Below, one piece after another: positions 17,814 to 26,488 of a stretch of DNA of 64,000 nt; positions within the stretch are counted from its first letter, which is position 1, and each line of letters opens with the position of its first letter. Below the pieces are notes generated by a model. It made no database searches. It saw only the letters and a program-made list of their open reading frames with translations, and was not told the DNA's origin. A program made the translations under genes and the position numbers. The stretch comes from Pseudomonadota bacterium (lineage in GTDB: Bacteria; Desulfobacterota; Desulfovibrionia; Desulfovibrionales; Desulfovibrionaceae), in assembly GCA_018816865.1 (NCBI GenBank), contig JAHIUW010000038.1, positions 180,714 to 244,713 of the forward strand, given 5' to 3'.

Positions 17814-17830
17814 AATAGTTTACAACTATT
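17814..17830. promoter_or_regulatory. 17-bp palindrome AATAGTTTACAACTATT, candidate operator
   Basis: Perfect 7-base arms with a 3-base spacer lie in the 103-base spacer between the divergent receptor and tonB genes, 20 bases before the tonB start. The same spacer has three nearby (T/G)GTAAC words. A shared metal-responsive operator (Fur/Zur, ArsR or DtxR type) is the likely use, but the sequence matches none of their consensus sites well. Confidence 0.5.
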
Positions 17831-17850
17831 CAGTCTATCATGTAACCGTA

Positions 17851-18726
17851 ATGACTATGAAGTGGGGTGAAGATTTAGTTCTGTGCCACGACAATCGTTC
17901 CCGGGTGGTGCTTTCCAGGATGGCTCCGGCCTTGTCCCTGGGGCTGCACGTTGCCCTGGTGCTGGTCTGTCTGTGCGCCGCGCGCCCAAATCTGAAGGCA
18001 CAGACCCTGGTGCGGCCTGTGGCCTACGAGGTGGCCCTGGTCACCCTGGAGCATGCCGGGGGCAGCGGCCACCCGCAAGGGACTGCCCTGGCGGTCACAC
18101 GGGTGGAGTCTCCCCTGCCGCGCCGGGAGGCGGTTGCGGTGGTCCCGAAGCCGTTCATGGTCAAACCAAGGATTGCCCCGGACCCCGAGCGACCCTCTGC
18201 AGTCAAAGCCGTGCCGGATTCACCTGTCCCGGAGGTCCGGCGGGAGATCGCGGCCGCGGTGGATCAGACGCAGGAGAAGGCTGCTCCTCAGGATACGTCG
18301 CGGCAGATGGCGACCGGCGAGGTTGCCGCCACCACGCCGAGTCCGGGGGGGTGGGATGCGGACTCCGGGCAGGGCGAGGCCCATCCGTTGGGCTTGCCCG
18401 CAGGGATCGGCGGTGGCTTGGGCAGGGGTGAACTCCAGGGAGGGATCGGGCAGGTGGACGTCCTGCCCAGGATCCTGCGCAAGATCGAGCCCCGCTACCC
18501 GGTGGGAGCCCGTGAACGGGGCGTGACCGGAAGCGTGTCCGTGAGATTTTTGGTGGACGGGCAGGGACGGGTGCTCGAGCCGCAGGTCGTGGCTGCCGAT
18601 CCCCCGGGCGTGTTCGAACAGAGTGCGCTCAGCGCCGTGCGCAGGTGGCGCTTCAAGGCGGCGAAAAAGGATGGGCAACAGGTGGCCACCTGGGTGATTC
18701 TCCCGATCCGTTTCAGCCTTGAGTAG
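17851..18726 (+). CDS. tonB: TonB family energy-transducing protein
   Basis: 291 residues: a short cytoplasmic stretch, one membrane anchor (residues 26-44, LSLGLHVALVLVCLCAA), a long low-complexity periplasmic spacer (about 70-195) and a C-terminal TonB domain (IEPRYPVGARERGVTGSVSV near residue 215, SALSAVRRWRFKAA). It would couple the inner-membrane proton gradient to the divergent receptor. ExbB and ExbD are not in the window. The start is uncertain: ATGs at 17851 and 17857 lack a good ribosome-binding site, and ATG 17920 would leave almost no cytoplasmic tail. Confidence 0.88.
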   Translation: MTMKWGEDLVLCHDNRSRVVLSRMAPALSLGLHVALVLVCLCAARPNLKAQTLVRPVAYEVALVTLEHAGGSGHPQGTALAVTRVESPLPRREAVAVVPKPFMVKPRIAPDPERPSAVKAVPDSPVPEVRREIAAAVDQTQEKAAPQDTSRQMATGEVAATTPSPGGWDADSGQGEAHPLGLPAGIGGGLGRGELQGGIGQVDVLPRILRKIEPRYPVGARERGVTGSVSVRFLVDGQGRVLEPQVVAADPPGVFEQSALSAVRRWRFKAAKKDGQQVATWVILPIRFSLE

Positions 18727-18781
18727 CGCCCATGTGCCCCGCGTTCCCTCTGGTTCGCGTCTCGCAAGAGAGGGGGGCCTG

Positions 18782-19074
18782 TCAACTCAGTTTGAGCAGT
18801 TGGAACAAGGTCTGCACGAATTTTTTCGAGACCACGTCGGGCAGGATGATCCCCCCGGATCAGAGACAGGCTCGCGGGCGAGGCGCTGCCGTCCACCTGG
18901 TTGCGTCCCCAACCTTGCACCGCATACACGACCGGTAGTTCCTGTCCTCATAGGCAGGGATCGCTGGTGTAAACCACCCCGGTGAAGGAGGGGCTGATCA
19001 TCTCGGTCACCAACTCGTCCTTGGGGCAGCGCCAGGAAGGCAAGCCGCTGCAGGGCTCGAAGGGTGACTCTCAT
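18782..19074 (-). pseudogene. Decayed gene with signal-peptide-like start and several frameshifts
   Basis: Three minus-strand frames give successive protein-like stretches in co-linear order: MRVTLRALQRLAFLALP; KDELVTEMISPSFTGVVYTSDP; AYEDRNY; LPVVYAVQGWGRNQVDGSAS then PASLSLI; and GGIILPDVVSKKFVQTLFQL followed by LKLS and a stop at 18782. At least three frame changes and a large internal deletion are needed to join them. The VVYTSDPAYEDRNY / LPVVY pattern is vaguely like putative esterases, which often serve siderophore loci, but this is a guess. The remaining bases 18727-18781 and 19075-19206 show no gene. Confidence 0.4.
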
Positions 19075-19206
19075 TCTCGTTTCTTGTCTGTGGTCGGGGG
19101 TGCTGGTTCGATTCCAGCCCTATCTTAGGATAATGAGCGGCAATCACCATTGCGTTGAAGGTATTGGGACGAGGTTCTCAAGGGCTGTGGGGCGGGCGTG
19201 GTGGTC

Positions 19207-20829
19207 TCAGCCGACGGGCAGCCGGATGGCGAAGCGTGTGCCCTTGCCCGGTGTCGAATTCACGCTGAACTCGCCGCCGTGGTTCTGGGTGATGATGTAG
19301 TAGGACACGGACAGACCCAGTCCGGTGCCCAGGCCCGGCTCTTTGGTGGTGAAGAAGGGCTCGAAGGCCTGCTTGCGGGTCTGCTCGTCCATGCCCGGGC
19401 CGTTGTCCTCGACCTCGATCACGGCGGCATCCCCCTGGAGCGAGGTGCGCAGGATGATGGTCCGGCCTCCTTGCGGATCCGCCATGCCGGAGTAGGCCTG
19501 GGCCGCGTTGGACAAGAGATTCAGGATCACCTGTTCGATTTCTGTGGCCGAGCAACGCACCGCAGGCAAGGCGTCGCTGTAGTCGCGGATGACCTTGATC
19601 TGTCTGAAATCATACTTCTTTTTAAGATTATAGTCGCCGGAAGCCAGTTCCAGTGCGCGCTCCAGGATGTCGTTCAAGTCGTTGGGGGCCATCTGGGATT
19701 CGCTCTTGCGGCTGAAGTCCAGCATGTTGGAGACGATGCGTGCGGCCCGCTCACCGGATTGGGTGATTCCGTCGAGCATCTTGGGGATGTTGCGATCCAG
19801 CATGTACTCACGCAGCGCGGCCAGGCTGCAGCCGTGGCGTCTGGCCGCCTCCATGTTCGCGGGGATGTCCTCGAACAGGCGGCGCTTGATGTTCTGTGCA
19901 CCTTGCAGAATGCCCCCCAGGGGGTTGTTGATCTCGTGGGCCATGCCTGCGGCCAGCCCGCCAACGGAGAGCATCTTCTCGGATTGGACCATGATCTCTT
20001 CCATGTAGACGCGCTGGGTGACGTCGTCGATGCGGATCACGGCACCCCCCCCCTCCCCGACGTGCAGGGGAAAGATCGTGATGTCCTCGTAGAAAATACG
20101 ACCCTCCCGGTGATGCATCGCCCGGGTCAGGACCTGCGGGTTCTGTTCGGCCACGGCGCGGTGCACATTGACCAACTGGTTCCCCAGACGGGGGAAGACC
20201 GTTGCCAGGGAGCGTTCCAGGGCCTTGGACGAATCGATGCCCGTGAGCTTTTCGGCTTGGCGGTTCCAGAGGGTGACGTTGCCGTCCATGTCCACACCGA
20301 TCAGGGTCGAGGGCATGGACTCGATGATGCCTTCCAACAACCGCTGCATGTGGTGCAGTTTATGCTCGGCCTGGATGCGTTCGGTGATGTCGCGGGCCAC
20401 GACCACGGCAAAGGGCGCGTCGTTGACAAGGTGACTGGTGACGCTCATCTCCATGACCGTCGCTCCTTTCTCTGCCTGGATGATCTCGTCGGAGCCTGCC
20501 TTCAGGGCTGTGGCCAGGCCTTTCGCGACCTGGGGGCCGAAGACCTCGGCGGGTGAGGCATTCAGCAACTGGGGTTTGTCCAGCCCCACGAGTCTGGCCG
20601 CGGCATCGTTGGCGTATTCGATGCCCGGCGGGTCCATGCGCACCAGGAAAATGGCGTCGGCTGCCCTGTCCACCAGAAACTGGAAGGTCTCCAGCTCGGA
20701 GATCTTCTCCTTGAGCTGGGGATAATAGCTCTTGCGGATGGAGCGATTGCCCAGGCCGATCAGTCGGGTCAGCGCCTCGTCGGCCAGGGGGGCGTCCGAA
20801 TCTGGGAGGGTATCAGAGGGCTTGCTCAT
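19207..20829 (-). CDS. PAS-domain sensor histidine kinase
   Basis: 540 residues, no membrane segment, so probably a cytoplasmic sensor. PAS domains lie at about 45-150 and 160-275; HisKA has the phosphoacceptor H298 in GGLAAGMAHEINNPLGGIL, and HATPase_c has NLLSNAAQAY, DNGPGMD and GLGTGLGLSVSYYII. No receiver domain is attached, and no response regulator is adjacent. The gene starts inside the end of the iron-dependent alcohol dehydrogenase-like gene (17-base overlap), so the two are translationally coupled. In Pseudomonas an orphan kinase of this type (ErcS) pairs functionally with ErcA. Confidence 0.9.
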   Translation of the reverse strand: MSKPSDTLPDSDAPLADEALTRLIGLGNRSIRKSYYPQLKEKISELETFQFLVDRAADAIFLVRMDPPGIEYANDAAARLVGLDKPQLLNASPAEVFGPQVAKGLATALKAGSDEIIQAEKGATVMEMSVTSHLVNDAPFAVVVARDITERIQAEHKLHHMQRLLEGIIESMPSTLIGVDMDGNVTLWNRQAEKLTGIDSSKALERSLATVFPRLGNQLVNVHRAVAEQNPQVLTRAMHHREGRIFYEDITIFPLHVGEGGGAVIRIDDVTQRVYMEEIMVQSEKMLSVGGLAAGMAHEINNPLGGILQGAQNIKRRLFEDIPANMEAARRHGCSLAALREYMLDRNIPKMLDGITQSGERAARIVSNMLDFSRKSESQMAPNDLNDILERALELASGDYNLKKKYDFRQIKVIRDYSDALPAVRCSATEIEQVILNLLSNAAQAYSGMADPQGGRTIILRTSLQGDAAVIEVEDNGPGMDEQTRKQAFEPFFTTKEPGLGTGLGLSVSYYIITQNHGGEFSVNSTPGKGTRFAIRLPVG

Positions 20830-21991
20830 AGATGGCTTCGATCTGCGCCTGGGTCAGCGGCTTGGGGTTGGTGAGCATGCAGGCGTCCTTGAGTGCCAGT
20901 CCGGCCAGTCCGGGGATGTCGTCCTTGGTCATGCCCATGCTGGAAAGACCGCCGCTGATGCCCGCCTGGCGACCGAAGCTCATGAGCTCTTCCAACAGCC
21001 GGTCGCGAATCTCGTTGGCCGGTGCGGCCTGGGCTTCGGCGGTGGACAAGCCGTGCACGAAGACCCCGGCGATGGTCCTGTAGCGCAACTCTGCGGCATC
21101 GAAATTGGCCCGCACCACATGGGGCAGCAAGGTGGCGTTGCAGTCGCCGTGGGGGCTGTTCAGCAGACCGCCCATGGCATGGGCCATGGCGTGCACCGCC
21201 CCGAGGATGGCGTTGGAGAAGGCGAAGCCGGCGTGCATCGAGGCCAGCATCATCCGGTCCCGGGCGGCCATGTCTCTGGGGTCTGCGATGGCGGCCAGCA
21301 GGTTGGCTCGCACCAGGCGGATGGCGTTCAGGGCGAAAACGTCGGTGGTGTCGGAGTTGACCTTGGAGACGTAGGCCTCGACGGCGTGGGTCAGGGCATC
21401 CAGGCCGGTGGCCGCCGTGAGCGTCGCATCCATGGTGGTGGTGCACAAGGGGTCCACCAGGGCCGCATCGGGCACTGTGGACTTGCTGATAATGGCGATC
21501 TTCACCTTGCGGGTGGTGTCGTTGATGATGGCGAATTGCGAGACATCGGCGGAGGACCCGGCCGTGGTGGGGATGCAGATCAGCGGCGGGGTCGGGATTT
21601 CCACCTGGTCCACACCTTCGAATTCCAGGATGTCGCGGTTGTTGGTGGCCTGGATGCCGATGCCCTTGGCGCAGTCCATGGGGCTGCCTCCGCCCACGGC
21701 CACGATGCCGTCACAGCCGCTGGACAGAAAGACTTCGACCCCTTCCCGGACCTCGGTGTCCCTGGGGTTGGGGGAGACGGCGCTGAACACGGTGGTCCGG
21801 ATGCCTTCGGCAGACAGGCTTTTCACCACCAGCTCGGCCCATCCTGCCGCGAGGACTCCGGGGTCGGTAACCACCAGGCAGTGGGCAAGTCCGAGATTGT
21901 GCGCGTACTGCCCGGATACGGAGGCAGAGCCCTGGCCGTAGATGACCTCGGGAGCGATGAACTTTCTCAGTTTTGCGATGTCCGAGGGCAT
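20813..21991 (-). CDS. Iron-containing alcohol dehydrogenase family, ErcA-like regulatory protein
   Basis: 392 residues with the NAD-binding GGGSPMDCAKGI motif (near residue 105) and the metal-binding histidine region HAMAHAMGGLLNSPHGDCNA of group III alcohol dehydrogenases. The N-terminus KLRKFIAPEVIYGQGS and the phrase CTTTMDATLTAATGLDALTHAVEAYVS are those of the ErcA subgroup, which in Pseudomonas takes part in control of ethanol oxidation together with a PAS histidine kinase. Overlap with such a kinase gene supports a regulatory role, but a catalytic short-chain alcohol dehydrogenase is not excluded. GGAG precedes ATG 21991. Confidence 0.85.
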   Translation of the reverse strand: MPSDIAKLRKFIAPEVIYGQGSASVSGQYAHNLGLAHCLVVTDPGVLAAGWAELVVKSLSAEGIRTTVFSAVSPNPRDTEVREGVEVFLSSGCDGIVAVGGGSPMDCAKGIGIQATNNRDILEFEGVDQVEIPTPPLICIPTTAGSSADVSQFAIINDTTRKVKIAIISKSTVPDAALVDPLCTTTMDATLTAATGLDALTHAVEAYVSKVNSDTTDVFALNAIRLVRANLLAAIADPRDMAARDRMMLASMHAGFAFSNAILGAVHAMAHAMGGLLNSPHGDCNATLLPHVVRANFDAAELRYRTIAGVFVHGLSTAEAQAAPANEIRDRLLEELMSFGRQAGISGGLSSMGMTKDDIPGLAGLALKDACMLTNPKPLTQAQIEAIYEQAL

Positions 21992-22201
21992 GGTCGCTCC
22001 AGGGCTTGGCGTGCGTGGCGTACGTGCCGGTGTGGATTCATTGAGCAGTATCTTACCACTGTTCGAGGTTCAAGCCTAGAGGCCATGGTCCGGGCGTCTC
22101 CTGCGCGGGTCGGTGGGCCACGGGGGAGGGGGCGGCTGCCATGGCAGGGGGGTTGTTGCTGCTTTTGTTGGAATTAGTCTGAAATATTTATGGACGAGGT
22201 G

Positions 22202-22290
22202 TTGACAACCGGGGCTGCGGTTTTATCAGAGTGCCACGCCGCCTGAACGATCCGGATGCGATTTGACATCCGGGCCTTGGGCGGCTACCT
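22202..22290 (+). promoter_or_regulatory. Candidate groESL promoters
   Basis: Two perfect TTGACA boxes lie upstream of the CIRCE element: 22202-22207 (followed after 16 bases by TATCAG) and 22263-22268 (followed after 17 bases by the weak TACCTC). The second places the start site near CIRCE, as usual for HrcA control. The rest of the 371-base spacer from 21992 shows nothing else recognisable. Confidence 0.45.
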
Positions 22291-22297
22291 CGTAAAG

Positions 22298-22324
22298 TTA
22301 GCACTCACCACCGGCGAGTGCTAA
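22298..22324 (+). promoter_or_regulatory. CIRCE element (HrcA operator) of groESL
   Basis: TTAGCACTC-N9-GAGTGCTAA, an exact match to the CIRCE consensus, 38 bases before groES. HrcA repression relieved on heat shock is the known mechanism; the hrcA gene is outside the window. Confidence 0.97.
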
Positions 22325-22362
22325 CAGCGAGAAACAAAATTACAGCTATCGGAGGATAAGCC

Positions 22363-22653
22363 ATGAAACTGAAACCGTTGAACGACCGTGTGCTGGTCAA
22401 GCGCCTGGAAGGCGAAGATGTCACTTCCGGCGGCATCATCATCCCGGACACTGCCAAGGAAAAGCCCATGAAGGGTCAGATCGTGGCTGCGGGCCCTGGC
22501 AAGACCGATGACTCCGGAAAGACCATCAAGATGGCCGTTAAGGCCGGTGACCTGGTGCTTTTCAACAAGTATGCCGGTACCGAGATCAAGATCGAAGGCA
22601 TCGAGCACCTCGTCATGCGTGAAGACGACATCCTGGCTATCATCGAAGGTTAA
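22363..22653 (+). CDS. groES: Co-chaperonin GroES
   Basis: 96 residues, [16 protein letters not shown] with the mobile loop [19 protein letters not shown], and a C-terminal ILAIIEG. It caps the GroEL chamber as a heptamer. GGAGG lies at 22351-22355, ahead of ATG 22363. It is followed after 26 bases by groEL and controlled by CIRCE. Confidence 0.98.
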   Translation: MKLKPLNDRVLVKRLEGEDVTSGGIIIPDTAKEKPMKGQIVAAGPGKTDDSGKTIKMAVKAGDLVLFNKYAGTEIKIEGIEHLVMREDDILAIIEG

Positions 22654-22679
22654 TCCCATTTTTTTAAGGAGCATATTCC

Positions 22680-24320
<1,641 letters not shown>

Positions 24321-24349
24321 CCGACCCGAGCTTCTAAGTTCGATTCATG

Positions 24350-24379
24350 GGGCCGCTCCTTCGGGGGCGGCCCTTTTTT
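24350..24379 (+). terminator. Rho-independent terminator of groESL (first copy of a duplicated element)
   Basis: 10-bp stem GGGCCGCTCC/GGGGCGGCCC with a TTCG tetraloop and six Ts. An almost identical copy lies at 26177-26207. Confidence 0.93.
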
Positions 24380-24661
24380 ATCATGCACAGGCTTCGAACT
24401 GAGGTTGATAACGTGACAGGATCAGTGCGGGAATATCTATGATCCTTTCTTGTTTAGGTCCAGGCATTGAGTGTCTGTTTGGCAACCTTGCCAAGTCCAA
24501 TTTTGCTGGTTTATGCAGTCTGTTACCCAGAGTCTCTGCGATAAACAGGCGGACTATTATATTGACTTCATATCGTTTTTCTTGTGAGTTGCCTGGGTCA
24601 TACTGCTTGGTCTGTATTGACGCGTCCTGTTGTTAACCACGCCGCATCTCCGGGGGGGGGC

Positions 24662-26080
24662 ATGAAGTATCTCAAGCCGTTGCCTTTGCTGCTGATTCCA
24701 TTTATTTGGTTCGTCTTTTATACGAATGTCTTCTCGTGTACCACGAGCTATATCAAGAAGGGAGAGGACGCTTTCCAGCAGGGAAAATACGAAGATGCTG
24801 AGAATTATTACAGCAAGGCCATTGAGGCCGGGATCAAGGATCCAGGTGTGCTGTCTAAAAGCTACTACATGAGGGCCGGCTGTAGGCTCCAAGTGGAAAA
24901 TTACGAGGGGTGCGTTGAGGACGCCGATCAGGTGATCCTGCTTGGGCAAAGCCCTGGGGGCTATTTAGTCCGTGGCGTAGCCAGGTCAGAAATGCAAATG
25001 CACAAGCAGGCTGTTGAGGACCTAAGCCTCGTCCTTGAAAAGGGGATGATGCCGGAGTCGGCCAAGAACCTCGCATTGCTAAAAAGAGCGACGTCTCTCT
25101 TTGCATTAGGCGAAAGCAAACTGGCTGTGAAGGATTGTACCGCCCTGATCAATGCCCATGCCAAGGAATATGAGGCGAGGATAATCCGTGCGCAGGCCTG
25201 GTTGGTTTTGAAAATGACGGATAATTTTTTTGACGATTGCAACGTGGCTTTGAATATTGGGGGGGGACAGGACTCCTTCATATTCATCTTGCGTGCTGCC
25301 GCGTACATGGCTTTGGGGCGTGACGAAGAGGGTCTGAAAGGCAGTGATCAAGTCATTGCTGCGGAGAAAACTGGCAAGGGCCTGAGCTTTCTTTACACGA
25401 CGCGAGCCCAACTGCTCAGCAATTTGGGCGAGTATGAAAAATGCCTGGACGATTTGGGGAAAGCCATTGCCACGGGGGAAGATCTGTCCTCAGCCTACTC
25501 ACAACGCTGCAAGATTTGGGAAATACGTGGTGAGGATGAGAAATGCATAGCTGATGCGGGCAAGGCCCTAGAGCTCGGTAAAAAGGATATGCATGTCTAT
25601 GTCTACCGGGCAAAATGCTTGCAGCGTTTGGGACGGGTAACAGAAGCAGATCTGGATTGGGCTCGGGCCATAGAGTTGCGTCCTCAGTCAGATTTGCCGC
25701 ACTTCTACAGGGGGTTGGCGCATGCCTATCATCAGGAATATGCCCAGGCAGTATCTTGCTGGCGTGAGGGCGTGGCAGCTGATGAGCAGAATAATGGTGA
25801 CATGCGCTATGAAAGAGCAGGACTTGGACACATGCGGGATGCTTGCGACAAGGGCAAGGCCACGCTGAAGAATAATTCCGACGTCTATCTGGTCAGTGGT
25901 TGGCTGTATCTGCAGGCCAAGGATCGCCCCCGGGCAGAACAGGATTTGGCGACAGCCGTTCGCCTGAACCCTGGCAGTGATATTGCCAAGAAGTTGCTGG
26001 CCAGTGCCAAGGAGAAGGAAACGGGTCTCATCGAGAAGGACGGAAAGAAGATGCTCCGGCTTCGCGCTCCAGCGAGTTGA
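24662..26080 (+). CDS. TPR-repeat protein with N-terminal membrane anchor or lipoprotein signal, copy 1
   Basis: 472 residues. MKYLKPLPLLLIPFIWFVF then TNVFSC: a positively charged start, one hydrophobic segment and a cysteine at 26 that could be a lipobox or simply the end of an anchor. The rest is a chain of 34-residue helix-turn-helix (TPR/Sel1-like) units such as GEDAFQQGKYEDAENYYSKA, RGLAHAYHQEYAQAVSCWRE and SGWLYLQAKDRPRAEQDL, a protein-protein scaffold probably in the periplasm. Nine Gs (24652-24660) sit one base before ATG 24662. A GTG at 24584 opens an in-frame 26-codon extension. The paralogue follows directly. Role unknown. Confidence 0.85.
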   Translation: MKYLKPLPLLLIPFIWFVFYTNVFSCTTSYIKKGEDAFQQGKYEDAENYYSKAIEAGIKDPGVLSKSYYMRAGCRLQVENYEGCVEDADQVILLGQSPGGYLVRGVARSEMQMHKQAVEDLSLVLEKGMMPESAKNLALLKRATSLFALGESKLAVKDCTALINAHAKEYEARIIRAQAWLVLKMTDNFFDDCNVALNIGGGQDSFIFILRAAAYMALGRDEEGLKGSDQVIAAEKTGKGLSFLYTTRAQLLSNLGEYEKCLDDLGKAIATGEDLSSAYSQRCKIWEIRGEDEKCIADAGKALELGKKDMHVYVYRAKCLQRLGRVTEADLDWARAIELRPQSDLPHFYRGLAHAYHQEYAQAVSCWREGVAADEQNNGDMRYERAGLGHMRDACDKGKATLKNNSDVYLVSGWLYLQAKDRPRAEQDLATAVRLNPGSDIAKKLLASAKEKETGLIEKDGKKMLRLRAPAS

Positions 26081-26176
26081 TTCGTCGGGCTGGGTTCCGG
26101 CCCGCAAGGGCATGCTGAAGTGCCTAGGCTGGCATGGGTGGCAACTCGCCGCTCCGTGCTTTCATTGACTCATTAT

Positions 26177-26207
26177 GGGCCGCTCCTTCGGGGGCGGCCC
26201 TTTTTTT
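26177..26207 (+). terminator. Rho-independent terminator after TPR copy 1
   Basis: Same 10-bp stem and TTCG loop as the groEL terminator, followed by seven Ts; it is the start of the second duplication unit. Confidence 0.93.
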
Positions 26208-26488
26208 CATGCACAGGCTTCGAACTGAGGTTGATAACGTGACAGGATCAGTGCGGGAATATCTATGATCCTTTCTTGTTGAGTCCCAGGCGTTGAGTGT
26301 CTGTTCGGCAACATCGGTAAATTCAATTTTGTTAGCTTGTGAAGAGGGTTAGATCGAGTCGCTGCGATAAACAGGCGAACTATTTTATTGACTTCATATC
26401 GATTTTCTTGTGAGTTGCCTGGGTCATACTGTTTGGTCTGTATTGTCGCGTATTGTTGTCAACTGCGCCGCATCTCCTGGGGGGGGGC

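Larger units (their letters stand above)
24350..26176 (+). repeat. Tandem duplication, unit 1: terminator + leader + TPR gene (1827 bp)
   Basis: The segment starting at the groEL terminator is repeated at 26177. The first roughly 104 bases (24350-24454 versus 26177-26280) are almost identical; the next 200 bases are about three-quarters alike, and the coding regions have drifted further. The leader 24380-24661 contains no other gene. Possible -10 TATGAT lies within the most conserved block. Confidence 0.88.

Noticed and set aside
18744..18775. Weak hairpin after tonB as terminator
   Set aside because: Only a 6-bp stem with a large loop and no T-tract.
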